Notes: generated from the sequence alone by a model not told the origin. 64,000 nucleotides of DNA from Streptomonospora alba (GCF_000826685.1 NZ_JROO01000036.1:1-64000); one strand, 5' to 3'. Numbered from the stretch's first letter, positions 39,707 to 47,845 are shown. Numbers and translations: made by a program.

Positions 39707-40228
39707 ATGGAATTCGACGTCACGATCGAGATCCCCAAGGGCGAGCGTAATAAGTATGAGATGGATCACGAAACAGGACGTATCCGTCTGGACAGGATGC
39801 TGTTCACGTCGACGAGCTACCCGGCCGACTACGGGTTCATCGAAGGCACGCTCGGCGAGGACGGCGATCCCCTGGACGCGCTCGTCCTGCTGAAGCACCC
39901 CACGTTTCCCGGGTGCCTGATCCGCTGCCGTGCGGTGGGCATGTTCCGCATGCGCGACGAGGCCGGCGGCGACGACAAGGTGCTGTGCGTACCGGCGACG
40001 GACCCGCGCATGGAGCACCTTCGTGACATCCACCACGTCAACGAGTTCGAGCGGCTGGAGGTCGAGCACTTCTTCAGCGTCTACAAGGACCTGGAGCCCG
40101 GCAAATCCGTCGAGGGCGCCACGTGGGTGGGCCGCCACGACGCCGAGCAGGAGGTCCTCGGCTCGGTCAAGCGCGCCGAGGAAGCCGGTGTGCACGGCGA
40201 CACCTCCCACATCAAGACGGGCGAATAG
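39707..40228 (+). CDS. ppa: inorganic pyrophosphatase, family I
   Basis: 173 residues. Hydrolyses pyrophosphate to drive biosynthesis. Marks: [40 protein letters not shown] with the metal-binding Asp set, and [14 protein letters not shown]. The C-terminal tail ([18 protein letters not shown]) is longer than in E. coli but usual for actinobacteria. A hairpin follows the stop. Confidence 0.98.
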   Translation: MEFDVTIEIPKGERNKYEMDHETGRIRLDRMLFTSTSYPADYGFIEGTLGEDGDPLDALVLLKHPTFPGCLIRCRAVGMFRMRDEAGGDDKVLCVPATDPRMEHLRDIHHVNEFERLEVEHFFSVYKDLEPGKSVEGATWVGRHDAEQEVLGSVKRAEEAGVHGDTSHIKTGE

Positions 40229-40249
40229 GCGCCGAGGACGGGGAAGCGT

Positions 40250-40270
40250 GCCGCGGGTCGCCGCCGCGGC
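40250..40270 (+). terminator. ppa terminator hairpin
   Basis: A perfect 7-bp stem (GCCGCGG / CCGCGGC) with a 7-nt loop begins 22 nt after the ppa stop. Confidence 0.5.
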
Positions 40271-40381
40271 TCGGACGGGCCGTTTCGGGATCCGCGATGC
40301 GGTGGCGTTGCGCGGAGGCGTGCCGGTCCCAGGGGTGGCGGCACGCTGCCGACCGCTGAGCGCCGCGCTGCGTGAGCCGGA

Positions 40382-41077
40382 TCAGTCCGCGTGCAGATGG
40401 CGCTCGATCCGCCCGGCGATGCGCTCGATCCGCCCGGCGGAGAGCACGGAGTCCCGGGTGAGGATGTGCCTGACGGCGGGGCGGGGGCGCGCCAGCAGCA
40501 CCCGCCCCGGTTCGAACTCCACGACCGGTCCCGGTCGTCGCCCGGCGACCAGCACCACCGCCGTCGTCGCCGGAGTGTCCGCCGCGCCGCCGCTCCCGCG
40601 GCTGGGCGCGGCTCCCTCTTCGGCGGCCAGGACGCGGTCCAGGCGGACCGCCTGCGTCGCCAGGCGCTCGGCGATCCGGTCGGCCGGCATCCCGCCGACG
40701 CGCCACCCGCGCCTGCCGTGCGGCGCCGCGGGACGCCCTGTGGCCACCAGCAGGAACACCCCGCCGGGACCTACCGCCACATAGCGGGCGGCGCCGTCGC
40801 GGACGAGCCGGTAGCCGGTGCCGCGCAGCGTCCGCAGCGCCCAGCGCAATCCGCCCGCGCCCGAGGGCGGGCGTCGTCCGGCCGCGTCGAGCAGGACATA
40901 GCTGAAGGCGGTCAGGCCTGCCACCAGGACACCCGCCTGCACGTCCAGGAAGCCCGCGGCCATGATCCCGGCGGCGGCCGAGATCAGCGCACGTACCGCG
41001 GTCCGGGCCCATCCGCCGTCGGGCGCGGCGGAGGAGCGCCCGGATCCGTCCGGCCGGACCGCTCCATCGCCCCCCAA
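40382..41077 (-). CDS. membrane protein with a NERD-like domain
   Basis: 231 residues. A TTG start is fixed by an ideal ribosome site. Two hydrophobic segments (ALISAAAGIMAAGFLDV, AGVLVAGLTAFSYVLL) are followed by a domain like the nuclease-related NERD domain (YRLVRDGAARYVAVGPGGVF, LLVATGRPA). The acidic and Gln residues expected of an active NERD nuclease are not clear, so catalysis is doubtful. The C-terminus has a short tandem AGRIERI-AGRIERH, encoded by a 22-nt direct duplication near 40401-40442. Confidence 0.65.
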   Translation of the reverse strand: MGGDGAVRPDGSGRSSAAPDGGWARTAVRALISAAAGIMAAGFLDVQAGVLVAGLTAFSYVLLDAAGRRPPSGAGGLRWALRTLRGTGYRLVRDGAARYVAVGPGGVFLLVATGRPAAPHGRRGWRVGGMPADRIAERLATQAVRLDRVLAAEEGAAPSRGSGGAADTPATTAVVLVAGRRPGPVVEFEPGRVLLARPRPAVRHILTRDSVLSAGRIERIAGRIERHLHAD

Positions 41078-41078
41078 C

Positions 41079-41088
41079 GATCACCTCC
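41079..41088 (-). promoter_or_regulatory. ideal ribosome binding site for a TTG start
   Basis: Reads GGAGGTGATC on the minus strand, a ten-base match to the 16S rRNA anti-Shine-Dalgarno. The GGAGG core ends six bases before the TTG at 41077, which decides the start of the NERD-like gene. Confidence 0.75.
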
Positions 41089-41477
41089 GGCGCGACCCGC
41101 GCGAACAGGCGCGCACTCGTTCCCGTCCCGCTCCCCCGTGCCGACCGGTCGGCGGCCTGGCGGTCTCCGCTCCGCGCGCCCGTGCGGGCCGGCGATGCGC
41201 GCACTCGCCCCGCGGCCGGCCTCCGCGCCGAGCCGGTGCGCCGATACGGGCCGCGACCGCGGCCGCCCCGCGGATTTCCGGTCTTTTAGCGGCCTCTTAT
41301 GCCATCACCGAATCAGGCGGCACCGCAACGCGTTTACCTGAAATCGGCCCGGACACATCCCCCGATTCCGGGCCATGAGCTGCGGTTCCCCCTGCTCGCC
41401 CGGCGTACGCACTCCGCGGTTCGGCGCGCGTGTCGTGCCGAGTGATACGAGCGACACTCCGCATGCACGGGTATCGC
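41089..41477. other. 389-bp divergent intergenic segment
   Basis: No gene seen. It should hold the promoter of the leftward NERD-like gene; a lower-G+C stretch lies at about 41278-41350. Confidence 0.45.
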
Positions 41478-41506
41478 TTGACACTCCGCGCGGGTGTTGG
41501 TGTTCT
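41478..41506 (+). promoter_or_regulatory. candidate promoter of the polycysteine leader
   Basis: A consensus -35 TTGACA (41478-41483) is followed after 17 bases by TGTTCT (41501-41506), a poor -10. The predicted start of transcription would fall at about 41513-41514, exactly on the ATG of the short ORF, which would make it a leaderless mRNA. Confidence 0.45.
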
Positions 41507-41513
41507 TAGCGGT

Positions 41514-41633
41514 ATGCATCCGCGCACCCGTTCTGATCGGCCCCTCATGGCTCGCAGCGCCTTCGTCGGCGCTCGCCGTGCGGTCGGTGCGCGCTGCCTG
41601 TGTTGCTGTCCGCCCTGCCGCGACCACCGCTGA
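41514..41633 (+). CDS. short leader ORF with clustered cysteine codons
   Basis: 39 codons from ATG 41514 (an internal ATG at 41547 would give 28). The peptide is Arg-rich and ends VGARCLCCCPPCRDHR, so five Cys codons lie within eight codons close to the stop. No ribosome site is visible; the upstream promoter spacing suggests leaderless translation. Leaderless ORFs with polycysteine tracts act as cysteine-responsive attenuators in mycobacteria. The next gene, 180 nt downstream, resembles cysteine dioxygenase. The peptide itself is probably not functional; a chance ORF cannot be ruled out. Confidence 0.5.
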   Translation: MHPRTRSDRPLMARSAFVGARRAVGARCLCCCPPCRDHR

Positions 41634-41814
41634 ACCGCGGCGCGCCGCAGGCCGCCGCCTGACGGCGCCTTTCCGCGCGACCCCGCAGGTCCCACTGCGC
41701 CGACGCCTGTCGGCGGACGCCCCTGGCGCCCGGCGCCCGGCCGGACCGGCCCCCCGCATCCGCGCAGCTCCGGCGCCCGCGCCGAGCACTCCACGCCTAA
41801 GGACAGCTGCACCC
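41634..41814 (+). promoter_or_regulatory. candidate attenuator region between the leader ORF and the cupin gene
   Basis: Contains several GC-rich dyads able to compete: GCGGCGCGCCGC directly after the leader stop, CGCCGAC-GCCT-GTCGGCG near 41700-41717, and GGCCGG-A-CCGGCC near 41741-41753. The cupin start has AAGGA about ten bases upstream. Which stems form, and whether they block transcription or the ribosome site, needs folding. Confidence 0.35.
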
Positions 41815-42351
41815 ATGACCAGCGAAACCTCCGCTACCGCGACCGCCACCGAACACACCGAGCGCCGGCACGAACACGCAGAGCGATCGCCCTCCTCGCC
41901 CGAAGGCATCGGCGACATCGTGCTCGCCGGGCATCCCGCCCCCTACCCGCACCTGCAGACGCGCAGTGCACCGACCATCGGGCGGCTTGCGGCCGCTGCC
42001 CGCGCCGCAGCGTCGGCGCTGGCGCGGCCGGTGCTGCGGCCCCGCCTCAGGGGGCGCTGGCAGCCCGCGCCGCGCGCTGTCCGCCGTGCCGTGTCCGGGC
42101 GGATGCGCGTGAGCACCCTGGTCCTGGAGCCCAACGGATTCGCCGCGGTACCGGCACCGGGCCCGCGCGATGCGGCCGTGCTGCATGTGGCGCACGGCCG
42201 CGTGCACATGGTCACCATCGCGCCCGACCACCGGATGCAGGCGGTCCAGGAGCTGACAGGCGAGCGTGCCCGGGTACTGGGGTCGGGCGACGGCCACCAG
42301 CTCATCAACACCGGGGGCGAGCCCGCGGTGGTCGTGCGCATCACCGGCTGA
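41815..42351 (+). CDS. cysteine dioxygenase-like cupin with a degenerate metal site
   Basis: 178 residues from ATG 41815. The first 90 are Thr/Ala/Arg-rich. The C-terminal half resembles actinobacterial cysteine dioxygenases: STLVLEPNGFAAVPAPGP, AAVLHVAHGRVHMV and VLGSGDGHQLINTGGEPAVV. In active enzymes the first part carries HxH (WHDHG), here replaced by VPAPG, while the late His (GDGHQ) remains. So catalysis is doubtful; it may bind cysteine or another ligand, or be a relic. The polycysteine ORF upstream supports a sulfur link. It could also be a generic cupin. Confidence 0.6.
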   Translation: MTSETSATATATEHTERRHEHAERSPSSPEGIGDIVLAGHPAPYPHLQTRSAPTIGRLAAAARAAASALARPVLRPRLRGRWQPAPRAVRRAVSGRMRVSTLVLEPNGFAAVPAPGPRDAAVLHVAHGRVHMVTIAPDHRMQAVQELTGERARVLGSGDGHQLINTGGEPAVVVRITG

Positions 42352-42359
42352 GGCCGCGC

Positions 42360-42728
42360 CTATTCGGGTCCGCCCGCCGCCGCGCGCAGTGCCTCGTCCA
42401 CGGCCTCGATCGACCGCAGCAGGGCCGCCATGCGCTTTCCCTCAGCCTGGTAGGCGTGCATGACCTGGTCGACGGCGTGCTGGGGCAGATGGTCGCGAAG
42501 CTCCACCCGGGCGGTGCGGTACCCTTGGCGCGCCCCTTCGAGCGAGAAGGCGACGTGCTGGCGCGCCAGCCGCGAGAGCGCCACCGGATGCCGTCGCAGC
42601 ACGCCGTGCAACCGGTAATCGGCAGGCACGTGGTCGAACAGCCAGACCGTGGCTGTCTGCTCGAACGAGTCCGAGCCCGGCGGGTGCACGCTCTCCGGCC
42701 AGTCCGGAGATAACTGCTGGTCAGGCAT
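42360..42728 (-). CDS. conserved actinobacterial hypothetical protein
   Basis: 122 residues, mainly helical, with TATVWLFDHVPADYRLHGVL, RHPVALSRLARQHV and ARVELRDHLPQHAVDQVMHA. Looks like a cytoplasmic protein that I recall in related genomes, with no known function. The C-terminal helix is amphipathic (GKRMAALLRSIEAVDEALR). It converges on the cupin gene with an eight-base gap. Confidence 0.75.
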   Translation of the reverse strand: MPDQQLSPDWPESVHPPGSDSFEQTATVWLFDHVPADYRLHGVLRRHPVALSRLARQHVAFSLEGARQGYRTARVELRDHLPQHAVDQVMHAYQAEGKRMAALLRSIEAVDEALRAAAGGPE

Positions 42729-42827
42729 GCCACAAGCCTACCTGAACCCGTACACGTGTTCGATACCGGGAGGCCGTCCGCTTCGAGGGACCGTCCCGCG
42801 CCCCCGGGGGGGGAGGGGCAGCCGGGC

Positions 42828-43082
42828 CTACCCCGGCAGCTCCTCCGAGGAGCCCGCCGAATCCGAGGACTCCTGCGACGACTCCCCCTCCTGCGAAGCC
42901 TCCTCCTCGGTGCGCCGCTCCACCTCGACCCGGAGGGCGTACTCCGCGGCGTCGACGGCCGCACGCGCGGTGATCGCGTTGGTATGCGCCCGCTCCAGAT
43001 CGTCCAGTTCGATGCAGTCGAACGCCACGCGTGCGTCGTGGATGGCGGCTTCGAGCTGGCGTCCTGCCTCGTCCAGGCTCAT
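42828..43082 (-). CDS. small acidic helical protein
   Basis: 84 residues. The first 55 form an Ala-rich amphipathic helix pair (LEAAIHDARVAFDCIELDDL, ERAHTNAITARAAVDAAEYA); the last 30 are Glu/Ser-rich (EEEASQEGESSQESSDSA) and disordered. The ATG has GGGGAGA upstream. I do not recognise a family. A palindrome lies 110 bp upstream. Confidence 0.6.
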   Translation of the reverse strand: MSLDEAGRQLEAAIHDARVAFDCIELDDLERAHTNAITARAAVDAAEYALRVEVERRTEEEASQEGESSQESSDSAGSSEELPG

Positions 43083-43192
43083 GGTCTCCCCTTCCCTACG
43101 GCGTGCGGCCTCACCCGACCGCGACGTTCGGCCTCCGGGTGCTCCATGCGCGAATCCGTCGCGAGGAGCCGCGCGTTGAATCTCTCTACCCC

Positions 43193-43210
43193 CATGACCC
43201 AGGGGTCATG
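43193..43210. promoter_or_regulatory. 18-nt palindrome, possible operator
   Basis: CATGACCCAGGGGTCATG is a perfect inverted repeat with 8-nt arms and a 2-nt centre. It lies in the divergent gap between the small acidic protein and the DnaQ-like gene, where a dimeric repressor could control one or both. The flanks are C-rich. Confidence 0.45.
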
Positions 43211-43342
43211 TCGCCCCCTGCGTGACTCCCCGCACAGCGGCGCGCCCCCGAGCCCGCGCACTGCCCTCGATCCCCGAAACGGCAGGGAACGTCGTCGCCC
43301 GCCGCTACCATGACCGGGATCCGAAGAGAGCAGGAGAGTACG

Positions 43343-44191
43343 ATGCGCAACCGCTTCCCGGGAACATGCACCTCCTGCGGCACCCCCGTCGCGACCCAGG
43401 CCGGAGTCGTCCTCAAACAGGACGGGAGGTGGCGTACCTACTGCACCGAACACGAACCCCGCCCCGAGCCCCCGCCGCGCGGCGACCACCTCGGCTGGCA
43501 CACCGGCCCGCTCGCCGGCTACGACTGCGAGACCTCCGCGCGCGATCCACGCACGGCCTTCCTCGTCTCCGCCGCCTTCGTCGACTCCGCGGGCACCGAA
43601 CGCACCTGGCTGGTCGACCCCGGCGACCGCGAGATCCCCGATGACGCCATCGCCGTCCACGGCATCACCAACGAGCGCGCCCGCGACGAAGGGGTGCCCG
43701 CGGCCAAGGCCCTGGACGAGATCGCCGAAGCCGTCAGCGCCCATCTGATGTCCGGACAGGGCCTGGCGATCTTCAACGCCCCCTTCGACCTGACGGTGCT
43801 GGCGAGCGAGCTCCAGCGCCACGAGCTCGCGCCGCTGAGCGAGCGCATCGGCACCGACACCGTCTCCCCCGTTCTCGACCCCCTGGTCATCGACCGCGGC
43901 AGCGACCCTTATCGGCGCGGGTCCCGCAACCTCGCGGCCATGTGCGAGTTCTACGGCGTCAGCCTGCACGGCGCCCACACCGCCGTGGGCGACGCGGCGG
44001 CCTGCCTCGCGCTGGCGTGCGAGATCGCCGCGCGCCGCCCCGACGTCGCGGCACTGGGCCTGGAGGAACTGCACCGCCGCCAGATCGAATGGGCCGCGGC
44101 CTACGCCCGAAGCCGCCAGGAGTGGCTCGACAAGCGCCGCCCCGACCACGGCACCGTCGTCGACGGCACCTGGCCCTGCGCGGCCGTCTGA
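43343..44191 (+). CDS. DnaQ-family 3'-5' exonuclease with a zinc-ribbon-like N-terminus
   Basis: 282 residues from ATG 43343, with AGGAGAG upstream. Residues 1-40 carry CTSCGTP and YCTEHEP, a possible zinc site. The exonuclease domain has ExoI GYDCETSARDP (DxE), ExoII FNAPFDLTVL (N-x3-D) and ExoIII HTAVGDAAACLAL (H-x4-D), so it is probably active of the DEDDh type. The C-terminal helix region (LEELHRRQIEWAAAYARSRQ) recurs in actinobacterial homologues. It may process DNA or RNA ends; no polymerase partner is nearby. Confidence 0.9.
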   Translation: MRNRFPGTCTSCGTPVATQAGVVLKQDGRWRTYCTEHEPRPEPPPRGDHLGWHTGPLAGYDCETSARDPRTAFLVSAAFVDSAGTERTWLVDPGDREIPDDAIAVHGITNERARDEGVPAAKALDEIAEAVSAHLMSGQGLAIFNAPFDLTVLASELQRHELAPLSERIGTDTVSPVLDPLVIDRGSDPYRRGSRNLAAMCEFYGVSLHGAHTAVGDAAACLALACEIAARRPDVAALGLEELHRRQIEWAAAYARSRQEWLDKRRPDHGTVVDGTWPCAAV

Positions 44192-44241
44192 GCGCCGTGC
44201 AGGGTGTGTCGGACCGTTCCGTCCGCAGCGGGCGGCGCAAC

Positions 44242-44258
44242 GGCGCGGGCCCCGCGCC
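44242..44258. terminator. hairpin between convergent genes
   Basis: A perfect GGCGCGG / CCGCGCC stem with a 3-nt loop lies 50 nt after the exonuclease stop and before the PfkB stop; further GC dyads follow. Confidence 0.45.
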
Positions 44259-44328
44259 CCAGGAGCGAAGCGCCGCTTCGGCGCGGGGCGCCGCGCAGTA
44301 GGCCGGCGCCCCCTCGAACACGCGCGAG

Positions 44329-45489
44329 CTAGGTACGCAAGCCGATGGTGGCGCTGGCGCGGCGCTGCTCGGTGGGCAGCCACGACAGCGGCACCAGGTC
44401 GGCCAGGAAGGCGTAGTCGCGGGCCAGCTTGCGCTCGCTCCCGCTCTGGCCGGCCGCGGTCTGGCCCCACCACGACGCGATGTCGGCCCAGCCCGGCGCG
44501 GACAGCGACCCGCCGGTGTGGCGCAGAGACAGCGCGGCCGACAGGTTGGCGAACCGCAACCGCTGCTCCAGCGGCCAGTTGGCCAGCGTCCCCACGACGA
44601 ACGCGGCGCCGAACACGTCGCCGGCCCCCGTGGTGTCGATGGCCTCCAGCACCAGCCCTTCCACCTCGGCGCTCTCGCCGGTGCACTGGTCGACGGCCAG
44701 CGCACCGCGCGGCCCGTCGGTGACCACCGCCACCGGCACCCACTCGGCCAGTGCCGACAGCGCCGATGCCGGACTGCCGGTGCGGGTGTAGGACATCGCC
44801 TCGATGGCGTTGGGCATGAACACGTCGCAGTGCCGCAGCTGCTCCAGCACCGACCCGCTCCAGGTCTCGCTGTCGTCCCAGCCCACGTCGGCGAAGATCC
44901 GCGCCCCGTTGGCGGCCTGGTCCAGAGCCCACTGCGGCATGCCGTCGTTCATGCTCAGACTGACGAAGGCCGCGCGGGCCTGCGGCAGCGCACGGGCCAT
45001 CTCGGCCTGGGGCGTGGGCGAGGGGTGCTCGTGCGTGACCATGCTGCGGTCGCCGCGGAAGGCCAGCGACACGGTGAAGGGCGAATGCCAGTCGGGAATG
45101 CGCCGCGACGCCGACAGGTCGACGCGCTCCTGCACGCTCAGCGTCTCCCAGGCGAAGTCGCCGTAGACGTCCTCGCCGAAGGCCGCCGCCACCGCCGTGC
45201 GCAGTCCCAGCCGCGACGCCGCGACGGCCGGGTTGGCCACACCGCCCGGGCACGAGCCCATACCCTCGGCTCCCACCTCGGTTCCGGCGGCGGGCGGAGC
45301 GGTCAGTCCGGTCAAGACGATGTCGAAGAAGACGGTCCCGCTGAGCGCCAGGTCGACGGCCGGGCTGTCCGGCTCGCGCTCGGAGGCCAGGACGTCGTGC
45401 GGCAGGCCGACGAGGGGCGCCGACTCCAGCCTGCCGTCGGCCGTCGGCACCTGCTTGCCCTTCCCGCTACCGCGCTTCTGCACGCCCAT
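44329..45489 (-). CDS. PfkB-family carbohydrate kinase
   Basis: 386 residues from ATG 45489, with AAGGATG six bases upstream (ATG 45495 is less well placed). The N-terminal 45 residues are basic and variable. PfkB signature 1 is near GMGSCPGGVANPAVAASRLG, signature 2 is DTTGAGDVFGAAFVVG with the catalytic Asp. Substrate may be a sugar or nucleoside; it faces a GH4 glycosidase divergently, so phosphorylation of the glycosidase product, or of its substrate, is a reasonable guess. Confidence 0.92.
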   Translation of the reverse strand: MGVQKRGSGKGKQVPTADGRLESAPLVGLPHDVLASEREPDSPAVDLALSGTVFFDIVLTGLTAPPAAGTEVGAEGMGSCPGGVANPAVAASRLGLRTAVAAAFGEDVYGDFAWETLSVQERVDLSASRRIPDWHSPFTVSLAFRGDRSMVTHEHPSPTPQAEMARALPQARAAFVSLSMNDGMPQWALDQAANGARIFADVGWDDSETWSGSVLEQLRHCDVFMPNAIEAMSYTRTGSPASALSALAEWVPVAVVTDGPRGALAVDQCTGESAEVEGLVLEAIDTTGAGDVFGAAFVVGTLANWPLEQRLRFANLSAALSLRHTGGSLSAPGWADIASWWGQTAAGQSGSERKLARDYAFLADLVPLSWLPTEQRRASATIGLRT

Positions 45490-45658
45490 GGTCATCCTTG
45501 CGATCGCCCGCCCCCGTGAGGGCTCCTGCCCGAAGGTCCTGGACATGCAGGCTACGCAAGGCGGCCGCCGTAGGCACGCTTGATCTCGCGCACATTCGCC
45601 CGAGCCGGGGCCGACTACGGTGGAGCGGGCGAGCGTTCCGGGGAGAGGAGGCGCATAC

Positions 45659-47038
45659 GTGCGACTGGCAATTCTCGGCGGCGGCGGGTTCCGCGTACCG
45701 CTGGTGCACCGCGCCCTGCTCGCCGAGTCCCTGCGCAGCGACGCCGTCGTCTCCGAGGTGGTGCTGTTCGACCCCGACGAGCACCGGCTGCGCGGCATCC
45801 GCGCCGTGCTCGACCGCCAGCGCGACGCCCACCGTGCCGCGCACGGGCGGCTGCAGCTGACCGTGCGCACCGCGGAAAGCCTGCCCGAGGCCCTGGACGG
45901 GGCGGGGACGGTCTTCTCGGCCATCCGGGTCGGCGCGATGCCGGGACGGGTCACCGACGAGCGCGTCGCGCTGTCAGCCGGGGTGCTCGGCCAGGAGACG
46001 GTCGGCGCCGGCGGCATCAGCTACGGCCTGCGCACCCTGCCCATCGCCCAGCGCGTCGCCCGCGCGGTCGCCGAGCACGCTCCCGAGGCCTGGGTCGTCA
46101 ACTTCACCAACCCGGCGGGCCTGGTCACCGAGGCGATGTCGGAGGTGCTCGGCGACCGCGTGATCGGCATCTGCGACTCCCCCGTCGGCCTGACCCGCCG
46201 CGCGGCCCGCGCACTCGGCCTGGACCCGGCGGCGGTTCGTGCCGACTACGCCGGACTGAACCACCTGGGATGGCTGCGCGGCCTGTGGAGCGGCGGCCGC
46301 GACCGGCTGCCGGAGCTGCTGGCCGACGCCGAAGCGCTGGAGTCCTTCGAGGAGGGCCGCCTCTTCGGCGCCGAATGGGTGCGCGCCCTGGGCGCGCTGC
46401 CCAACGAATACCTGCATTACTACTACATGGCGCGCGAGGCGGCCGCCGCCTCCGCCGACACCGCCCGCGAGGGCCTGACGCGCGGCGAGGAGCTGGTGGA
46501 GCAGCAGCGCGGCTTCTACCGCGAAGCCTCCGCGCGGCCGGGCGAGGCGTTCGAGCTGTGGGACCGCGCGCGGCTGGCGCGCGAGCGCGGCTACATGGCC
46601 GACAACCGCCGTGCCGCCGGGGGCGTCGAGCGCGCCGGCGAAGACCTGGACGGCGGAGGCTACGAGGAGGTGGCGCTGGCGGTGATGCGGGCGCTGGCGC
46701 GCGACGAGCCGGCCCGGCTCATCGTGGACGTGCGCAACCGCGGCGCCCTGGCCGGGCTGGACGAGGACGCGGTGGTCGAGGTGCCCTGCCTCGTCGACGC
46801 CGGCGGCGCGCAGCCGCTGTCGGTCTCCCCGCTCGCGGGGCACCAGTCGGCGCTGGTGTTGGCGGTGAAGTCGGCGGAGCGCGACGTCATGGAGGCGGTC
46901 CGCACCGGCTCGCGCACCGCGGCTCTGCGGGCCTTCGGCACCCATCCGCTGGTGGACTCGGTGACCACCGCCCACACCCTCCTGGACCGCTACCTGGAGG
47001 CGTTCCCCGACCTGGGAGAAGTGCTGCCGAACGCGTGA
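45659..47038 (+). CDS. GH4-family 6-phospho-beta-glucosidase-like enzyme
   Basis: 459 residues from a GTG with GGAGAGGAGG upstream. NAD-binding Rossmann start RLAILGGGGFRVPLV, then SAIRVGAMPGRVTDERVA, GQETVGAGGISYGLRTLPI, VVNFTNPAGLVTEAM, ICDSPVGLTRRAAR, GLNHLGWLRGL. GH4 enzymes use NAD and a divalent metal to cleave phosphorylated or free glycosides by a redox mechanism; the Cys and His metal ligands are present in ICDS and GLNH. No PTS gene is near. A hairpin follows. Confidence 0.92.
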   Translation: MRLAILGGGGFRVPLVHRALLAESLRSDAVVSEVVLFDPDEHRLRGIRAVLDRQRDAHRAAHGRLQLTVRTAESLPEALDGAGTVFSAIRVGAMPGRVTDERVALSAGVLGQETVGAGGISYGLRTLPIAQRVARAVAEHAPEAWVVNFTNPAGLVTEAMSEVLGDRVIGICDSPVGLTRRAARALGLDPAAVRADYAGLNHLGWLRGLWSGGRDRLPELLADAEALESFEEGRLFGAEWVRALGALPNEYLHYYYMAREAAAASADTAREGLTRGEELVEQQRGFYREASARPGEAFELWDRARLARERGYMADNRRAAGGVERAGEDLDGGGYEEVALAVMRALARDEPARLIVDVRNRGALAGLDEDAVVEVPCLVDAGGAQPLSVSPLAGHQSALVLAVKSAERDVMEAVRTGSRTAALRAFGTHPLVDSVTTAHTLLDRYLEAFPDLGEVLPNA

Positions 47039-47081
47039 GAGAACCAAGCGGGCCGACGGCGCTCCCCGGTTCCGCCGAGAA

Positions 47082-47099
47082 GCCGGCCGCTCGGCCGGC
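47082..47099 (+). terminator. terminator hairpin of the GH4 gene
   Basis: A perfect 7-bp stem (GCCGGCC / GGCCGGC) with the loop GCTC starts 43 nt after the stop. Confidence 0.5.
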
Positions 47100-47291
47100 C
47101 GGGACGGCGTCTATCGCGTGGCTCCCCCCGTCGCGGGTGCTCAGGAGGGCGGGTGGAAAGCACGCGGTAGATGCGGCCGCCTCGCGGAGAAGCGGACGAT
47201 CGGGCGCAGGAGGGCCGGAGGTCGCTCGGCCGTCCGCGCACCGCAACCGACCGAGGCCGCTCCCGACCTCGGCTGCCCTCAGTCGCCGGCG

Positions 47292-47642
47292 CTACGGCCG
47301 CTCCGCGTCGCGGATCTCCGCGACGATCTCCTCGGCCCGCTGCGGGCCGCAGCCGGTGGCGTCGCGGACCGCGCCGACGGCCTCGTTGCCGCGGCCTTCG
47401 GCGAGGAGGCCGCGGACGCGGGCCAGCGTGTCTCCCGGAAGCGCGGCCTCCGCTCGCTCCCGGCCGTCTTCGAGCAGGGTGTAGCCGCCGGCGGGCGGGT
47501 CGGCCGGGGCGGCGACCGCCGGAGCGGCCGCGCCCGGTTCCACGTCCTGGTCGCCGCGGCGCAGCTGCGCCGCCACCCAGGCGCCCGTGCCGAGCACGGC
47601 CAGTGCTCCCAGCAGCGCCAGCACCATCAGCAGCAGGCTCAT
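47292..47642 (-). CDS. membrane-anchored protein with an L7/L12 C-terminal-like segment
   Basis: 116 residues from ATG 47642. One N-terminal membrane helix (LLLMVLALLGALAVLGTGAW) is followed by an Ala/Pro-rich linker and a C-terminal stretch VRGLLAEGRGNEAVGAVRDA and TGCGPQRAEEIVAEI that resembles the ribosomal protein L7/L12 C-terminal domain, which binds translation factors. Similar proteins exist in other actinobacteria. Whether it touches ribosomes is unknown. It lies 130 bp from tRNA-Thr. Confidence 0.72.
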   Translation of the reverse strand: MSLLLMVLALLGALAVLGTGAWVAAQLRRGDQDVEPGAAAPAVAAPADPPAGGYTLLEDGRERAEAALPGDTLARVRGLLAEGRGNEAVGAVRDATGCGPQRAEEIVAEIRDAERP

Positions 47643-47772
47643 ACCCCGATGACTACCCAGCGCGCCGAAATTCTCACCGTCCGTGCGTATACGCGAAGGC
47701 GCGGAGGTGCACACCACGGCACAGTGAAAGGCCCGGGCCGACCGATGGGGTCGGACCGGGCCTGTCGAAGGG

Positions 47773-47845
47773 AGCCGCCTGCCGGAATCGAACCGGCGAC
47801 CTATTCATTACGAGTGAATCGCTCTACCGACTGAGCTAAGGCGGC
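47773..47845 (-). tRNA. tRNA-Thr (anticodon CGT)
   Basis: Full cloverleaf on the minus strand: acceptor GCCGCCT / AGGCGGC, D-arm GCTC...GAGC, anticodon stem ATTCA / TGAAT with loop CTCGTAA (anticodon CGT), T-arm GCCGG-TTCGATT-CCGGC. CCA is not encoded. Confidence 0.97.
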
